Made by a program: the position numbers and the translations under genes. Below, one piece after another: positions 16,408 to 25,540 of a stretch of 64,000 bases of DNA (position 1 is the stretch's first letter; the number at the start of each line of letters is the position of its first letter). Source of the DNA: Bacillota bacterium (GTDB lineage: Bacteria; Bacillota; Clostridia; Peptostreptococcales; Anaerovoracaceae). The notes below the pieces were generated by a model. It did not search any database and had not been told where the DNA came from. It saw only the letters and a program-made list of their open reading frames with translations. The stretch lies in contig JAGAHX010000078.1 of assembly GCA_017626845.1 (NCBI GenBank), forward strand, positions 1-64,000. The letters are read 5' to 3'.

Positions 16408-19194
16408 ATGAGCAAAACACTGACGCGCGACGAAAAGATCGCGAAACTCGGTAAGATCATCACCGACCGGAAGGAAGCCCTTCTCGGCCTGGAGAAGATC
16501 ACGCCGGATTCCCCCGAGTACTGGGGCATCGACTGCGGTTTGCAGTATGTTGTCCGCCGCTACGGAAAGGCGGTGGAGGAGGATTGTCTCGACACCGCAC
16601 TGCTGATGGGCAAGCGTAAACCCAAGACCTTTGCTCAGATGCAGAAGCTCACCGGCTACGACGACGAGAGGCTGAAGATCACTTTGGAAGCGCTGTGCCA
16701 GGCGAGCCTTGTGGAATACCATAAAGAAAACCTGGACGGCAAGAACCCGGGCCATGAGACCCGCTGGGTGCTGGATATGTTCGTGCCCGGCAGCGCCGAG
16801 ATCATGGTCATGCGTCCCGAGATCTCCCCGGAGACCCCGCAGGTCGCGGACTTCTTTGAGCGCATGACCTATCTGCCCCTGGCAGGGATCACCCATCTGG
16901 TGCCCCCCGGCGGCTCCGGCATCGGCATGCACGTCATCCCTGTGGAGGAGGCCATCCCCGCGGACTGCCAGTCCCTGGACATCGAGCACCTGTCCCACTG
17001 GCTCAAGAAGTATGAAGGCCAGATCGGCGTCGGCATCTGCAGCTGCCGTAAGCAGCAGCGCATCCGCGGCGAGGGATCCGGCGACATCGAACAGTACTGG
17101 TGCATCGGCGTAGGCGATTTCGCCGACTACTGCCGCGAGACCGGCATGGGCCACGACATCACCTACGAAGAAGCGATGGAGATCTTTAAAAAGGCGGAAG
17201 AGAAGGGCTACGTCCACCAGATCACGAACATCGACGGCGAAGAGAAGATCTTCGGCATCTGCAACTGCGCCGTAGGCGTCTGCAACGCCCTGCGCACGTC
17301 CCAGCTCTTCAATACCCCGAACATGTCCCGCAGCGCTTACGTTTCCGAGGTCGATCCTGAGAAGTGCGTCGCCTGCGGCAAGTGCGTGGAAGTCTGCCCG
17401 GCCGGCGCTGTCCGCCTGGGTCAGAAGCTCTGTACCAAGGAAGGCCCCATCGTCTACCCGAAGGCGGAACTGCCCGACGACAACCACTGGGACGAAGATA
17501 AGTGGAATTGGAACTATAAGAACGAGAACGGCGTCATACAGACCTGGCCCACGGGTACGGCTCCCTGCAAGAGCGCCTGCCCGCTGCACATCGCCATCCA
17601 GGGCTACATCAAGATGGCCAGCGAAGGCAAGTACAGAGAGGCGCTGGAACTCATCAAGCGCGACAATCCGTTCCCGGCGGTCTGCGGCGCCATCTGCCGC
17701 AAGTACTGCGAGGATGAATGCACCAGAGGCTCCATCGACGAAGCACTGGCCATCGACGACATCAAGCAGTTCATCGCGGCGCAGGATCTGAATGCGGAAT
17801 ACCGCTACGTTCCTCCCATGATGTCCACGACGAGAGAACCGTTCGACCAGAAGATCGCCATCATCGGTTCCGGTCCGGCAGGCCTGTCCTGCGCGTACTT
17901 CCTGGCCATCGAGGGATATTCCCCCGTGGTCTTCGAAAAGGATGCGGTGCCCGGCGGCATGATGGTCACCGGTATCCCCAACTTCCGTCTGGAAAAGAGC
18001 ATCGTCAACGCGGAGATCGACATCCTCAAAGAGATGGGCGTCCAGTTCCGCTGCGGCGTGGAAGTCGGCAAGGACGTTACGATCCAGCAGCTGCGCGATG
18101 AGGGCTTCAAGGGCTTCTACGTGGCAGTCGGTCTGCAGTACGGCGGCAAGCTGAACATCCCCGGTGAAGACGCAGAAGGCGTCTGCGCCGGCGTAGACTA
18201 TATCAAGAGCGTTAATGCAGGAACCGCAGCACCTCTGTCCGGCAACGTCGTCGTCATCGGCGGCGGCAACATCGGCGCGGACGTAGCCCGCACCGCGATC
18301 CGTCAGGGCGCTTCCAGCGTGCAGCTCTACTGCCTGGAATCCTACGACGAGATGCCCATGGGCGAAGAGGACCAGGAACTCTGCAAGGCCGACGGCGTCG
18401 TCATCCACGACGGCTGGGGCCAGACCGAGATCTTCACCGAAGACGGCAAGTGCAAGGGTATTTCCTTCCACAAGTGCGTCAGCGTTAAGAATGCGGAAGG
18501 CCGCTTCGATCCGAAGTTCGACGATTCCGAGACCACGTCCGAAGAGTGCACGACAGTTCTGTACTGCATCGGCCAGAAGGTCGATTGGAAGGAACTGCTC
18601 ACCGGCACGAAGGTGGAATTCAACCGCAACGGCACCGTCATCGTGGATCCTGTGACCCATCAGACGGCGGAACCCGACATCTTCGCCGGCGGCGATGCGG
18701 TCTCGGGTCAGAAATTCGTCGTAGATGCGCTGGCCATGGGCCGCGAAGGCGCAGTCTCTCTGCACCGTTTCGTCAACGAAGGACAGTCCCTCACCATCCA
18801 CCGCAATACCCGCCGCTTCACGGCGCTCGATAAGAACAACATCGTCATTGCACCGGAGGACTACAAGAAGCCGGCCCGTGCCCGCAAGGGATTTGACCCG
18901 GCCAAGGTCCGCACCATGAGCGATGAACGGCTCAACTTTACCGAAGAGCAGATCAAGTCCGAGGCCAGCAGATGCTTAAGCTGCGGACGCAGCGTGGTGG
19001 ATACGAACAAGTGCCTGGGCTGCGGCATGTGCACCGTCCAGTGCAAGTTCGACGCCATCCATCTGGTCCGCTCCATGGGCGATGCATACTCCAAGATGAT
19101 CCCCGCGGAAGACAAGTTCAAGGGTATCGGCGCCTACGCTGCCAAGCGGGCCATCAAGATCGTCAGAAAAAAGGGCGCCAAGTCCGGTAAGTAA
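16408..19194 (+). CDS. Multi-domain Fe-S/FAD pyridine-nucleotide oxidoreductase
   Basis: 928 residues. An N-terminal cysteine-containing region (GICSCRKQQR about 211; ICNCAVGVCNAL about 289) leads to a ferredoxin motif CVACGKCVEVCP (about 322-333). A GltD-like Fe-S domain follows (CKSACPLHIAIQGY about 388, CGAICRKYCEDEC about 427), then the FAD site IIGSGPAGLSCAY (about 486), an NAD(P) site VVIGGGNIGADVAR (about 615) and a C-terminal cluster CLGCGMCTVQC (about 870). The middle resembles glutamate synthase small subunit, but no large subunit is present. It probably passes electrons between NAD(P)H and a ferredoxin-like or substrate partner. ATG 16408 follows GAAAGGA; the upstream extension is untranslated leader. 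Confidence 0.85.
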   Translation: MSKTLTRDEKIAKLGKIITDRKEALLGLEKITPDSPEYWGIDCGLQYVVRRYGKAVEEDCLDTALLMGKRKPKTFAQMQKLTGYDDERLKITLEALCQASLVEYHKENLDGKNPGHETRWVLDMFVPGSAEIMVMRPEISPETPQVADFFERMTYLPLAGITHLVPPGGSGIGMHVIPVEEAIPADCQSLDIEHLSHWLKKYEGQIGVGICSCRKQQRIRGEGSGDIEQYWCIGVGDFADYCRETGMGHDITYEEAMEIFKKAEEKGYVHQITNIDGEEKIFGICNCAVGVCNALRTSQLFNTPNMSRSAYVSEVDPEKCVACGKCVEVCPAGAVRLGQKLCTKEGPIVYPKAELPDDNHWDEDKWNWNYKNENGVIQTWPTGTAPCKSACPLHIAIQGYIKMASEGKYREALELIKRDNPFPAVCGAICRKYCEDECTRGSIDEALAIDDIKQFIAAQDLNAEYRYVPPMMSTTREPFDQKIAIIGSGPAGLSCAYFLAIEGYSPVVFEKDAVPGGMMVTGIPNFRLEKSIVNAEIDILKEMGVQFRCGVEVGKDVTIQQLRDEGFKGFYVAVGLQYGGKLNIPGEDAEGVCAGVDYIKSVNAGTAAPLSGNVVVIGGGNIGADVARTAIRQGASSVQLYCLESYDEMPMGEEDQELCKADGVVIHDGWGQTEIFTEDGKCKGISFHKCVSVKNAEGRFDPKFDDSETTSEECTTVLYCIGQKVDWKELLTGTKVEFNRNGTVIVDPVTHQTAEPDIFAGGDAVSGQKFVVDALAMGREGAVSLHRFVNEGQSLTIHRNTRRFTALDKNNIVIAPEDYKKPARARKGFDPAKVRTMSDERLNFTEEQIKSEASRCLSCGRSVVDTNKCLGCGMCTVQCKFDAIHLVRSMGDAYSKMIPAEDKFKGIGAYAAKRAIKIVRKKGAKSGK

Positions 19195-19199
19195 GCGGT

Positions 19200-19574
19200 A
19201 TGCACGAACTGGGCCTGGTCAATTATGTCGTAAAAAAGGTGACGGCTATCGCGGAAGAGAACAACGTGAAGAAGATCGCTTCCGTAACGCTGGAATTCGG
19301 GGAAGTCTCCGGTATCGTAACCTCGTATCTGTACAGCTACTGGGATTGGTACACGAAGAAATTTCCGCTCTTTACCGGCACAAAGCTGATCTGTGAAGAG
19401 ATCCCCGCCGTCACCTGGTGCGACGACTGCAAGAAAACATATCCCACCGTGGCCTTCGGAAAGACCTGTCCCCACTGCGGCAGCGGCAACACCTGGCTGC
19501 TGCAGGGCAACGAGATGAATATCAAAGAGATCGAAGTGGAGGACAGTCCGGAAGAGGGGCTGCAGGAAGCATAA
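19200..19574 (+). CDS. hypA: HypA-type nickel metallochaperone
   Basis: 124 residues beginning with the conserved Met-His-Glu that binds nickel. Zinc site CDDC...CPHC (about residues 77-80 and 92-95). HypA delivers nickel to [NiFe] hydrogenase with HypB. It starts five bases after the oxidoreductase stop with only a weak ribosome site, so translation is probably coupled. No other hyp or hydrogenase gene is in the window, which makes the pairing with the flavoprotein notable. Confidence 0.88.
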   Translation: MHELGLVNYVVKKVTAIAEENNVKKIASVTLEFGEVSGIVTSYLYSYWDWYTKKFPLFTGTKLICEEIPAVTWCDDCKKTYPTVAFGKTCPHCGSGNTWLLQGNEMNIKEIEVEDSPEEGLQEA

Positions 19575-19589
19575 AAGGAGAAACCCAAG

Positions 19590-19781
19590 ATGACGAACGA
19601 AGAGATGCGCAGGATGAAAGAACGCCTGGAGATCGGCGAATTTAAGATCAATTACAAATCCGGCGTCCATTACGGCATTATCGAGGACTTTTTCAAAGGC
19701 AAGACGGACGAGCTGGCTCCCAAAGACCGGGAGCGCATCATTGCGGTGCTCGAGGCGGAGGCTAAGAAGAGAAAGAAATAA
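19590..19781 (+). CDS. Small conserved-looking protein of unknown function
   Basis: 63 residues, charged, starting MTNEEMRRMKERLEIGEFKI and ending in a lysine-rich helix (AEAKKRKK). AAGGAGAAACCC precedes the ATG, and the gene is 15 bases after hypA, so it is the third gene of this operon. No family was recognised. Confidence 0.7.
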   Translation: MTNEEMRRMKERLEIGEFKINYKSGVHYGIIEDFFKGKTDELAPKDRERIIAVLEAEAKKRKK

Positions 19782-19798
19782 TGCGCGAATAACCGCTC

Positions 19799-19832
19799 GA
19801 ACTGCTCAGCCCTTGGCTGGGCAGTTCTTTTT
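19799..19832 (+). terminator. Terminator of the oxidoreductase-hypA operon
   Basis: GAACTGCTCAGCC/GGCTGGGCAGTTC, 13-bp arms with one G-U pair, two-base spacer (TT), then TTTTTCC. Confidence 0.9.
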
Positions 19833-19834
19833 CC

Positions 19835-19863
19835 TTGAAACTGATCCATATTGAGAGTAAAAT
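19835..19863 (+). promoter_or_regulatory. Sigma-A promoter of the ECF transporter operon
   Basis: TTGAAA (19835-19840), 17-base spacer, TAAAAT (19858-19863). The leader is under 45 bases, so no riboswitch fits. Confidence 0.75.
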
Positions 19864-19907
19864 AGGGGAGCATATTAGCAGAACTTATTATAAAAGGAGT
19901 GATTTTT

Positions 19908-20456
19908 ATGAAAAATACACCGGTAAAGAGCATCGTGGCCATCGCCATCGGTGCGGCATTGTTCTTCGTCTGCGGACGCTTTGTCGCGATCCCCAGCCCC
20001 GTGCCCAACACGAACATCTCCATCCAGTACGGTGTGCTGGCGCTGTTCGGCGCCGCCTTCGGGCCTCTGGTGGCTCTGCTGGCGGGCTTCATCGGCCACG
20101 CTCTCATCGACTTCAGCTACGGCTGGGGCATCTGGTGGAGCTGGGTCATCGCCTCCGCGGTCGCAGGTCTCATCATGGGTCTTTCCAAGAACCGCGTAAA
20201 GCTGGCCACCGAAAAGTTCGACGGCAAGCGCATCGTTACCTTCAACATCTATCAGATCGTAGCGAACCTTCTGGCATGGGTCGTCGTGGCGCCTGTCCTG
20301 GACATCGCCATGTATGCGGAGCCTGCCAATAAGGTCTTCGTGCAGGGTCTGTGGGCTGCCGGCGGCAACATCGTGACCACCGCCATCGTCGGCACCATCC
20401 TGTGCGTTGCGTATTCCGCATCCAAGCCCAAGAAGGACAGTCTGGAAAAGAAATAG
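19908..20456 (+). CDS. ECF transporter S component (UPF0397 family)
   Basis: 182 residues with about five to six membrane helices. The N-terminal half reads IPSPVPNTNISIQYGVLALF and GPLVALLAGFIGHALIDFSY, features of the UPF0397 substrate-binding subunits of energy-coupling-factor importers. It captures the vitamin and docks on EcfT plus ATPases, encoded immediately downstream. Start ATG 19908 follows AAAGGAG. UPF0397 members are variously annotated for riboflavin or thiamine precursors; the substrate is not decided here. Confidence 0.88.
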   Translation: MKNTPVKSIVAIAIGAALFFVCGRFVAIPSPVPNTNISIQYGVLALFGAAFGPLVALLAGFIGHALIDFSYGWGIWWSWVIASAVAGLIMGLSKNRVKLATEKFDGKRIVTFNIYQIVANLLAWVVVAPVLDIAMYAEPANKVFVQGLWAAGGNIVTTAIVGTILCVAYSASKPKKDSLEKK

Positions 20457-20458
20457 CT

Positions 20459-22168
20459 TTGGAACCGATCATTTCATTCAAAAATTTCGGGTTTAAGTAC
20501 ACGGTTCAGAAGGAACCAACGCTTTTCGACATAAACCTGGACATCTATCCCGGCCAGAAGGTCCTGATCGCAGGGCCTTCCGGCTGCGGCAAATCGACGC
20601 TTGTCTCGTGCCTCAACGGACTGGCGCCGTTTTCGTATGACGGAGAATATACCGGAAGCCTTACAGTCGGCGGAAAAGAAGCCCGGGAGAGCGATATCTT
20701 TACCCGCTCCAAGGTCATCGGTACGGTGCTGCAGGATTCCGACGCGCAGTTCGTCGGGCTTACCGTGGCGGAGGATATCGCCTTCGCGCTGGAAAACGAT
20801 GAGGTTCCAGTAGAAGATATGAAGCGCCGGGTGGATACGGCGGCAGCGCTCGTGGACGTGCAGGGTCACCTGGCCCATGCGCCTCACGAACTGTCCGGCG
20901 GACAGAAGCAGCGGGTCTCCCTGGCCGGCGTGCTGGTGGACGACGTGGACGTGCTGCTGTTCGACGAGCCCCTGGCGAACCTGGACCCCGCGGCGGGCGA
21001 AGCCGCCATCGAGCTGATCGACCGCATCGCAAAGGAACAGAACAAGACCGTCATCATCATCGAGCACCGGTTAGAGGACGTGCTGCACTGCGCCATCGAC
21101 CGGGTGGTGCTGATGGACGAAGGCCGCATCCTGGCGGATACGACGCCCGAGGAACTGCTCTGCAGCGATCTTCTGCAGAAGACCGGCATCCGGGAACCCC
21201 TTTACATTACGGCGCTGAAATATGCCGGGGTCACCGTGCAGCCCTCCATGCATCCCGCCCACATCGAGACGCTCTCCCTGAGCGAAGCGGAGAAGGAAAA
21301 GGTGCGGGCCTGGTACGAGGCTTCGCAGGAAGAAGAGGCGGCACCTCCCGCAGAGACCCTGCTGGAAGTGAAAGATCTGACGTTCCGCTACGGCAACGGG
21401 TTCGAAGCCTTAAAAGACATCAACCTTAGACTGCGGAAGGGCGAGATGACCGCCATCGCAGGCCGCAACGGCGCCGGCAAATCCACGCTCTGCAAACTCA
21501 TCTGCGGATTCGAGCAGCAGCAGGAGGGGCGCATCCTCCTGAAGGGGAGCGACACGAAGACGATGAGCATCAAGGAACGGGCGGAGCACGTGGGCTACGT
21601 GATGCAGAACCCCAACCAGATGATCTCCAAAGTCTTCATCAAGGATGAAGTGGGACTGGGTCTGGTCCTCCGCGGCAGATCCCAGGAAGAGGTCGATGCC
21701 GCCGTGGACGAAGCCCTCGCCACCTGCAGCCTCTCCCCCTTTGTGGACTGGCCCGTTTCCGCCCTCAGCTACGGACAGAAAAAGCGGGTGACCATCGCAT
21801 CGATCCTTTCCTTACGGCCCGAGGTCATCCTTCTGGACGAACCCACCGCAGGACAGGATTTCCGCCGCTACACGGAGATCATGGAGTTCCTGGAGGCGCT
21901 CAACCGCTCCGGGGTCACCGTCGTCCTGATCACCCACGATATGCACCTGATGCTGGAATACTGCGACCGGGCGCTGGTCTTCTCCGAAGGCCGCCTGCTG
22001 GCGGACGATAGTCCGGCGGCGGTATTGAGCGATCCTGCGCTCATCGAAAAAGCCAGCCTTAAGAAGACGTCGCTCTACGCGCTGGCGGGCCTCTGCGGCA
22101 TAGCCGATGCCCGGGCGTTTACGGACCGCTTTATCCGCTGCGACAGGAAAGAGAGGCGGGGACAATGA
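20459..22168 (+). CDS. Double-cassette ECF transporter ATPase
   Basis: 569 residues with two fused ABC ATPases. First cassette: Walker A GPSGCGKST (about 41-49), signature LSGGQKQ (about 145) and LLFDEP. Second cassette: Walker A GRNGAGKST (about 335), SYGQKK (about 440) and ILLDEP. It powers the ECF importer as EcfA1-A2 in one chain. The likely start is TTG 20459, three bases after the S-component stop; no ATG lies near the conserved N-terminus (EPIISFKNFGFKY). It overlaps ecfT by four bases. Confidence 0.88.
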   Translation: MEPIISFKNFGFKYTVQKEPTLFDINLDIYPGQKVLIAGPSGCGKSTLVSCLNGLAPFSYDGEYTGSLTVGGKEARESDIFTRSKVIGTVLQDSDAQFVGLTVAEDIAFALENDEVPVEDMKRRVDTAAALVDVQGHLAHAPHELSGGQKQRVSLAGVLVDDVDVLLFDEPLANLDPAAGEAAIELIDRIAKEQNKTVIIIEHRLEDVLHCAIDRVVLMDEGRILADTTPEELLCSDLLQKTGIREPLYITALKYAGVTVQPSMHPAHIETLSLSEAEKEKVRAWYEASQEEEAAPPAETLLEVKDLTFRYGNGFEALKDINLRLRKGEMTAIAGRNGAGKSTLCKLICGFEQQQEGRILLKGSDTKTMSIKERAEHVGYVMQNPNQMISKVFIKDEVGLGLVLRGRSQEEVDAAVDEALATCSLSPFVDWPVSALSYGQKKRVTIASILSLRPEVILLDEPTAGQDFRRYTEIMEFLEALNRSGVTVVLITHDMHLMLEYCDRALVFSEGRLLADDSPAAVLSDPALIEKASLKKTSLYALAGLCGIADARAFTDRFIRCDRKERRGQ

Positions 22169-22995
22169 CGAACATCTTCAACTATGTCGACCGGAAGTCT
22201 CCCGTCCACGCCATGACCGGCGCTTCGAAGCTCGTCTGCCTGCTGCTCTGGTCCTTCGGCGCCATGTCCAGCTTCGACCCGCGCTTTCTATTTGCGCTGT
22301 TCGTGCTGGCTCTGGTCCTGTTTAAGATCTCGAAGATCCGGGTGGCGGATATCCGGTTCATGCTGTGGTTCACCTTCGTGTTCTGCATCCTGAACAACCT
22401 GCTGATCTTCCTGTTTTCTCCGATGCACGGGACGGAAGTCTACGGCGCCTGCCACGAGATCTTCCACATCGCGGGGCGCTATACGGTGACCCAGGAGCAG
22501 CTGCTGTACCACCTGAACGTGTTTCTGAAATACGCGGCGACGATCCCCATCGTGCTGCTGTTCGTCACGACGACGGACCCCAGCGAGTTCGCCTCGTCCT
22601 TAAACCGTATCGGCGTAAACTACAAGATCGCGTATTCCGTCGCGCTGGCGCTCCGGTATATCCCGGACATCCAGCGGGAGTACCACGACATTACGCTGTC
22701 GCTGCAGGCGAGGGGCGTGGAAATGTCGAAGAAGGCATCTCTGGGCGCCCGTTTAAAGACCGCTTCCGGCACGCTGGTGCCGCTCATCCTGTCCAGCATG
22801 GACCGGATCGAGGTGATCTCCAACGCCATGGAACTGCGCAGTTTCGGCAAAAACAAAAAGCGCACCTGGTACCGGTACCGCAAATTTACGGCCTGGGATT
22901 TCGGTGCGATGCTGCTGGGGCTGGCTGTGCTTGTGCTCTCGATCGTCCTGACGGCATTCGTGAACCACAGCAGGTACTATAATCCGTTCGTATAA
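22165..22995 (+). CDS. ecfT: ECF transporter transmembrane protein EcfT
   Basis: 276 residues, about five to six membrane helices and the cytoplasmic coupling segment containing the Ala-Arg-Gly motif LQARGVEM (about 183-190) used to contact the ATPases. The ATG overlaps the ATPase stop (ATGA). Third and last gene of the ECF operon. Confidence 0.9.
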   Translation: MTNIFNYVDRKSPVHAMTGASKLVCLLLWSFGAMSSFDPRFLFALFVLALVLFKISKIRVADIRFMLWFTFVFCILNNLLIFLFSPMHGTEVYGACHEIFHIAGRYTVTQEQLLYHLNVFLKYAATIPIVLLFVTTTDPSEFASSLNRIGVNYKIAYSVALALRYIPDIQREYHDITLSLQARGVEMSKKASLGARLKTASGTLVPLILSSMDRIEVISNAMELRSFGKNKKRTWYRYRKFTAWDFGAMLLGLAVLVLSIVLTAFVNHSRYYNPFV

Positions 22996-23016
22996 ATTGA
23001 ATTGTTAACTAGTAAC

Positions 23017-23061
23017 AACCGCAGGCATCCGCCGAGACGCACTCAGCGGATGCCTGCGGTT
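23017..23061. terminator. Bidirectional terminator between ecfT and the amidohydrolase operon
   Basis: Perfect 16-bp arms AACCGCAGGCATCCGC / GCGGATGCCTGCGGTT with a 13-base loop, between convergent genes. Confidence 0.9.
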
Positions 23062-23078
23062 CTTTATGTTGTTATCTT

Positions 23079-24671
23079 TTACTTTCTGGAATAGACTTCC
23101 TTGCCGCCCAGGTAGGTCTTCTCGACCTTGATGGTCTTGATCTCCTCCGGATCGACGGTAAACACGTCTTTGTCCGTCAGGATGAAGTCCGCCAACTTGC
23201 CTTCCTCGATGGTGCCCTTGATGTCTTCCTCGTAGGATGCGTAGGCGGCATTCTTCGTGTACCAGTTGACCGCCTGATAGACGGAGACGCACTGCTCGGG
23301 ATGCCAGCCGCCTTCCGGCAGACCGTCCATGTTCTTGCGGGTCACCGCGCAGTAGATGCCTTCGAAGGGATCGTGGGGCGTGCCGGGAGCATCGGATCCG
23401 CCGGAAAGCACCAGGCCCTCGTCCTCGAACCACTTAAAGGTGTTGACGTACTTGCAGCGCTCTTCGCCCATGCGCACCAGCATCCAGGGCATATCCGTGT
23501 GGATGAACATCGGCTGGATGTCCAGGATGACGGGCAGTTTCTTGAGCCGCGCGACGATGTCCTCGTTCACCACGTTCATGTGGATCATGCGGAAGCGCGG
23601 ATCGGGTTTGGGATTCGGATAGTAGACATGTTCGATGGCCTTCGTCAGCATGTCTGCCGCCCGGTCGCCGATAACGTGCACGCCGATCTGGATATCCCGG
23701 TCGTAGGCCTCCTGGAACAGCGCGTTCAGCTGTGCCTGGGTGTAGTTCGTAATGCCGTTGGCGGCCGGGTCATCCGCGTAAGGCTCGATCATCGCTGCGG
23801 TGCGGCCGCCGAAGTTGCCGTCGATGAACAGCTTGTAGAAGCCGTACTTCACCATGTCGTCGCCGAGGCCTGTGGTGATGTCCAGCCCCGGCAGGTCGTT
23901 CATGCCCATGTAGATGCGGGCGGTCAGCCGACCGGCCTTCGCCAGCTTCTGATAGACATCGGTATACTCCATCAGCTTAAGGTGCTTGCCTTCGATGGCA
24001 TGGATGCCGGTAAGGCCGTGGGAGTTGTTCTCCCGGATGGCACGTTCCACCGCGTTCATCCGGTCCTCCATGGTAGCCATGGCGTCGGGGATGAGGGCGG
24101 TGAGGGGAGCGCTGCCGGCGTCACACACCACACCGTTGGGTTCTCCGTCTTCGCCGTAAAGCACGTTGCCTTCCACGGCGGGATGGAAGCTGCGGTCGAT
24201 GCCCGCCAGCTTTAAGGCCATCGAGTTGGCCGAGAAGAAGTGCATGCAGCAGCGGCCCAGAAGCACCGGATGATCGCTGCAGGCCTCGTCCAGATCCTCC
24301 TTGGTCGGCATGCGGATCGTGTCGGTAAACAGCTCGTTGTCGAAGCCGAAACCGTAGACCCAGGCACCTTCCGGCAGGGTCTTGGCATAGTCCGCGACGG
24401 TCTTTTTGAGTTCCGCCATGGAGCGGACCGGAGCCAGATCCAGCTTGGTAAGGCACTCTGCATAAAAGTAAAGATGCTGATGGGTGTCGATCATGCCGGG
24501 AAGCACAGGGGCCCCCTTCAGATCGACTACCTCATCGGCCATGGCGGCAGCCTGTTCGCTGCCGCCGCAGTAGATAAATTTTCCGTCTCTCACGACAAAG
24601 GCGTCGCAGGTATCTCCTTCGGACTTCATCGTGTAGATCTTGCCGTTGATATATGCCGTGGATTTGTCCAT
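23079..24671 (-). CDS. YtcJ-type metal-dependent amidohydrolase
   Basis: 530 residues. Metal site near the N-terminus reads PGMIDTHQHLYF (about 58-69), followed by a long TIM-barrel region with VIGDRAADM (about 326) and SGGSDAPGTPHDPFEG (about 423-438). This matches the YtcJ/amidohydrolase-3 group. Members hydrolyse C-N bonds in diverse small molecules, so the substrate is open. ATG 24671 follows AGGAGG. Last gene of the six-gene minus-strand operon; its presence suggests the pathway substrate enters as an amide or cyclic compound (inference). Confidence 0.9.
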   Translation of the reverse strand: MDKSTAYINGKIYTMKSEGDTCDAFVVRDGKFIYCGGSEQAAAMADEVVDLKGAPVLPGMIDTHQHLYFYAECLTKLDLAPVRSMAELKKTVADYAKTLPEGAWVYGFGFDNELFTDTIRMPTKEDLDEACSDHPVLLGRCCMHFFSANSMALKLAGIDRSFHPAVEGNVLYGEDGEPNGVVCDAGSAPLTALIPDAMATMEDRMNAVERAIRENNSHGLTGIHAIEGKHLKLMEYTDVYQKLAKAGRLTARIYMGMNDLPGLDITTGLGDDMVKYGFYKLFIDGNFGGRTAAMIEPYADDPAANGITNYTQAQLNALFQEAYDRDIQIGVHVIGDRAADMLTKAIEHVYYPNPKPDPRFRMIHMNVVNEDIVARLKKLPVILDIQPMFIHTDMPWMLVRMGEERCKYVNTFKWFEDEGLVLSGGSDAPGTPHDPFEGIYCAVTRKNMDGLPEGGWHPEQCVSVYQAVNWYTKNAAYASYEEDIKGTIEEGKLADFILTDKDVFTVDPEEIKTIKVEKTYLGGKEVYSRK

Positions 24672-24731
24672 AGGTCTGTGCCTCCTGTTCTTGCTGATAT
24701 GCTTAGGAAATATCTCTGAGACGGAGCCGCG

Positions 24732-25517
24732 TTATGCCGTTTCGCCTCCGTCGAGAGGAATGTGCTGGCCGGTGATGTACTTGGCTTCATCGGAGGCCAG
24801 GAAGGCATACAGAGCTGCGACTTCCGCCGGGTCTGCATGGCGTCCGAGAGGAATGCCCTTATTGCATTCTTCGAACATCTCCTGGGTGTATTCGGCTTCC
24901 TGCATGGGGGTGAGCACGTAGCCCGGGCAGATGCAGTTGCAGCGGATCCAGGGTGCATGCTCCAGCGCAACGCTTCTCACCAGGTTGATGACAGCTGCCT
25001 TGGAGGCGTTGTAGTCGGTGTAGAAGGGGTGGCCTTCCATGCCGTTGGTGGAAGCGGTGCACAGGATGACGCCGGTATCGTCCTTGGTCTTTTCGTTCTT
25101 CATTCTCCGCAGCGCTTCCATGATGCACAGGCACATGCCGTCCAGGTTGACGCCCATGACCCGCTTCCACTGGGCGAAGTCGGTCTCGATGAACTTCTTG
25201 CGGATGGAGATGCCGGCGTTGGAGATGAGGATGTCGATGCCGCCGAGGATCTTGTCCATCTCTTCGAATGCCGCCTTAACGCTCTCTTCACTGGAAACAT
25301 CCACTTTGACGCAGCCGGCAATGCCGGGGATCTCTTCCATCAGAGCGGGGAATGCCTTGTCGTTGTAGTCGAAGACGACGACCTTGGAACCTTCCAGCAC
25401 GAAGCGGTTTACGGTCGCTTTGCCGATGCCGGAAGCGCCGCCGGTAACGACGACTCTCTTTCCTTTCAGTTCCGGATAGAGCGCGCGGGATTCGAATTTA
25501 TAATCCTGATGTAACAT
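24732..25517 (-). CDS. Short-chain dehydrogenase/reductase (operon gene 5)
   Basis: 261 residues. Rossmann motif VVVTGGASGIGKA (about 20-32), NAG motif LISNAGISIRK, catalytic YNASKAA (Tyr/Lys) and the C-terminal GQHIPLDGGETA. NAD(P)-dependent alcohol/ketone oxidoreductase by family. Start ATG 25517 follows AAAGGAGAAAC; the longer frame upstream is not used. Second SDR in the same operon. Confidence 0.92.
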   Translation of the reverse strand: MLHQDYKFESRALYPELKGKRVVVTGGASGIGKATVNRFVLEGSKVVVFDYNDKAFPALMEEIPGIAGCVKVDVSSEESVKAAFEEMDKILGGIDILISNAGISIRKKFIETDFAQWKRVMGVNLDGMCLCIMEALRRMKNEKTKDDTGVILCTASTNGMEGHPFYTDYNASKAAVINLVRSVALEHAPWIRCNCICPGYVLTPMQEAEYTQEMFEECNKGIPLGRHADPAEVAALYAFLASDEAKYITGQHIPLDGGETA

Positions 25518-25540
25518 GTTTGTTTCTCCTTTCTCAAAGA

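Noticed and set aside
16348..18801. 817-codon frame on the minus strand
   Set aside because: It is antisense to the Fe-S flavoprotein gene, whose cofactor motifs are unmistakable; the long open frame reflects GC-rich codon bias.
19864..19907. FMN or TPP riboswitch before the ECF operon
   Set aside because: The leader is under 45 bases and shows no conserved riboswitch core.
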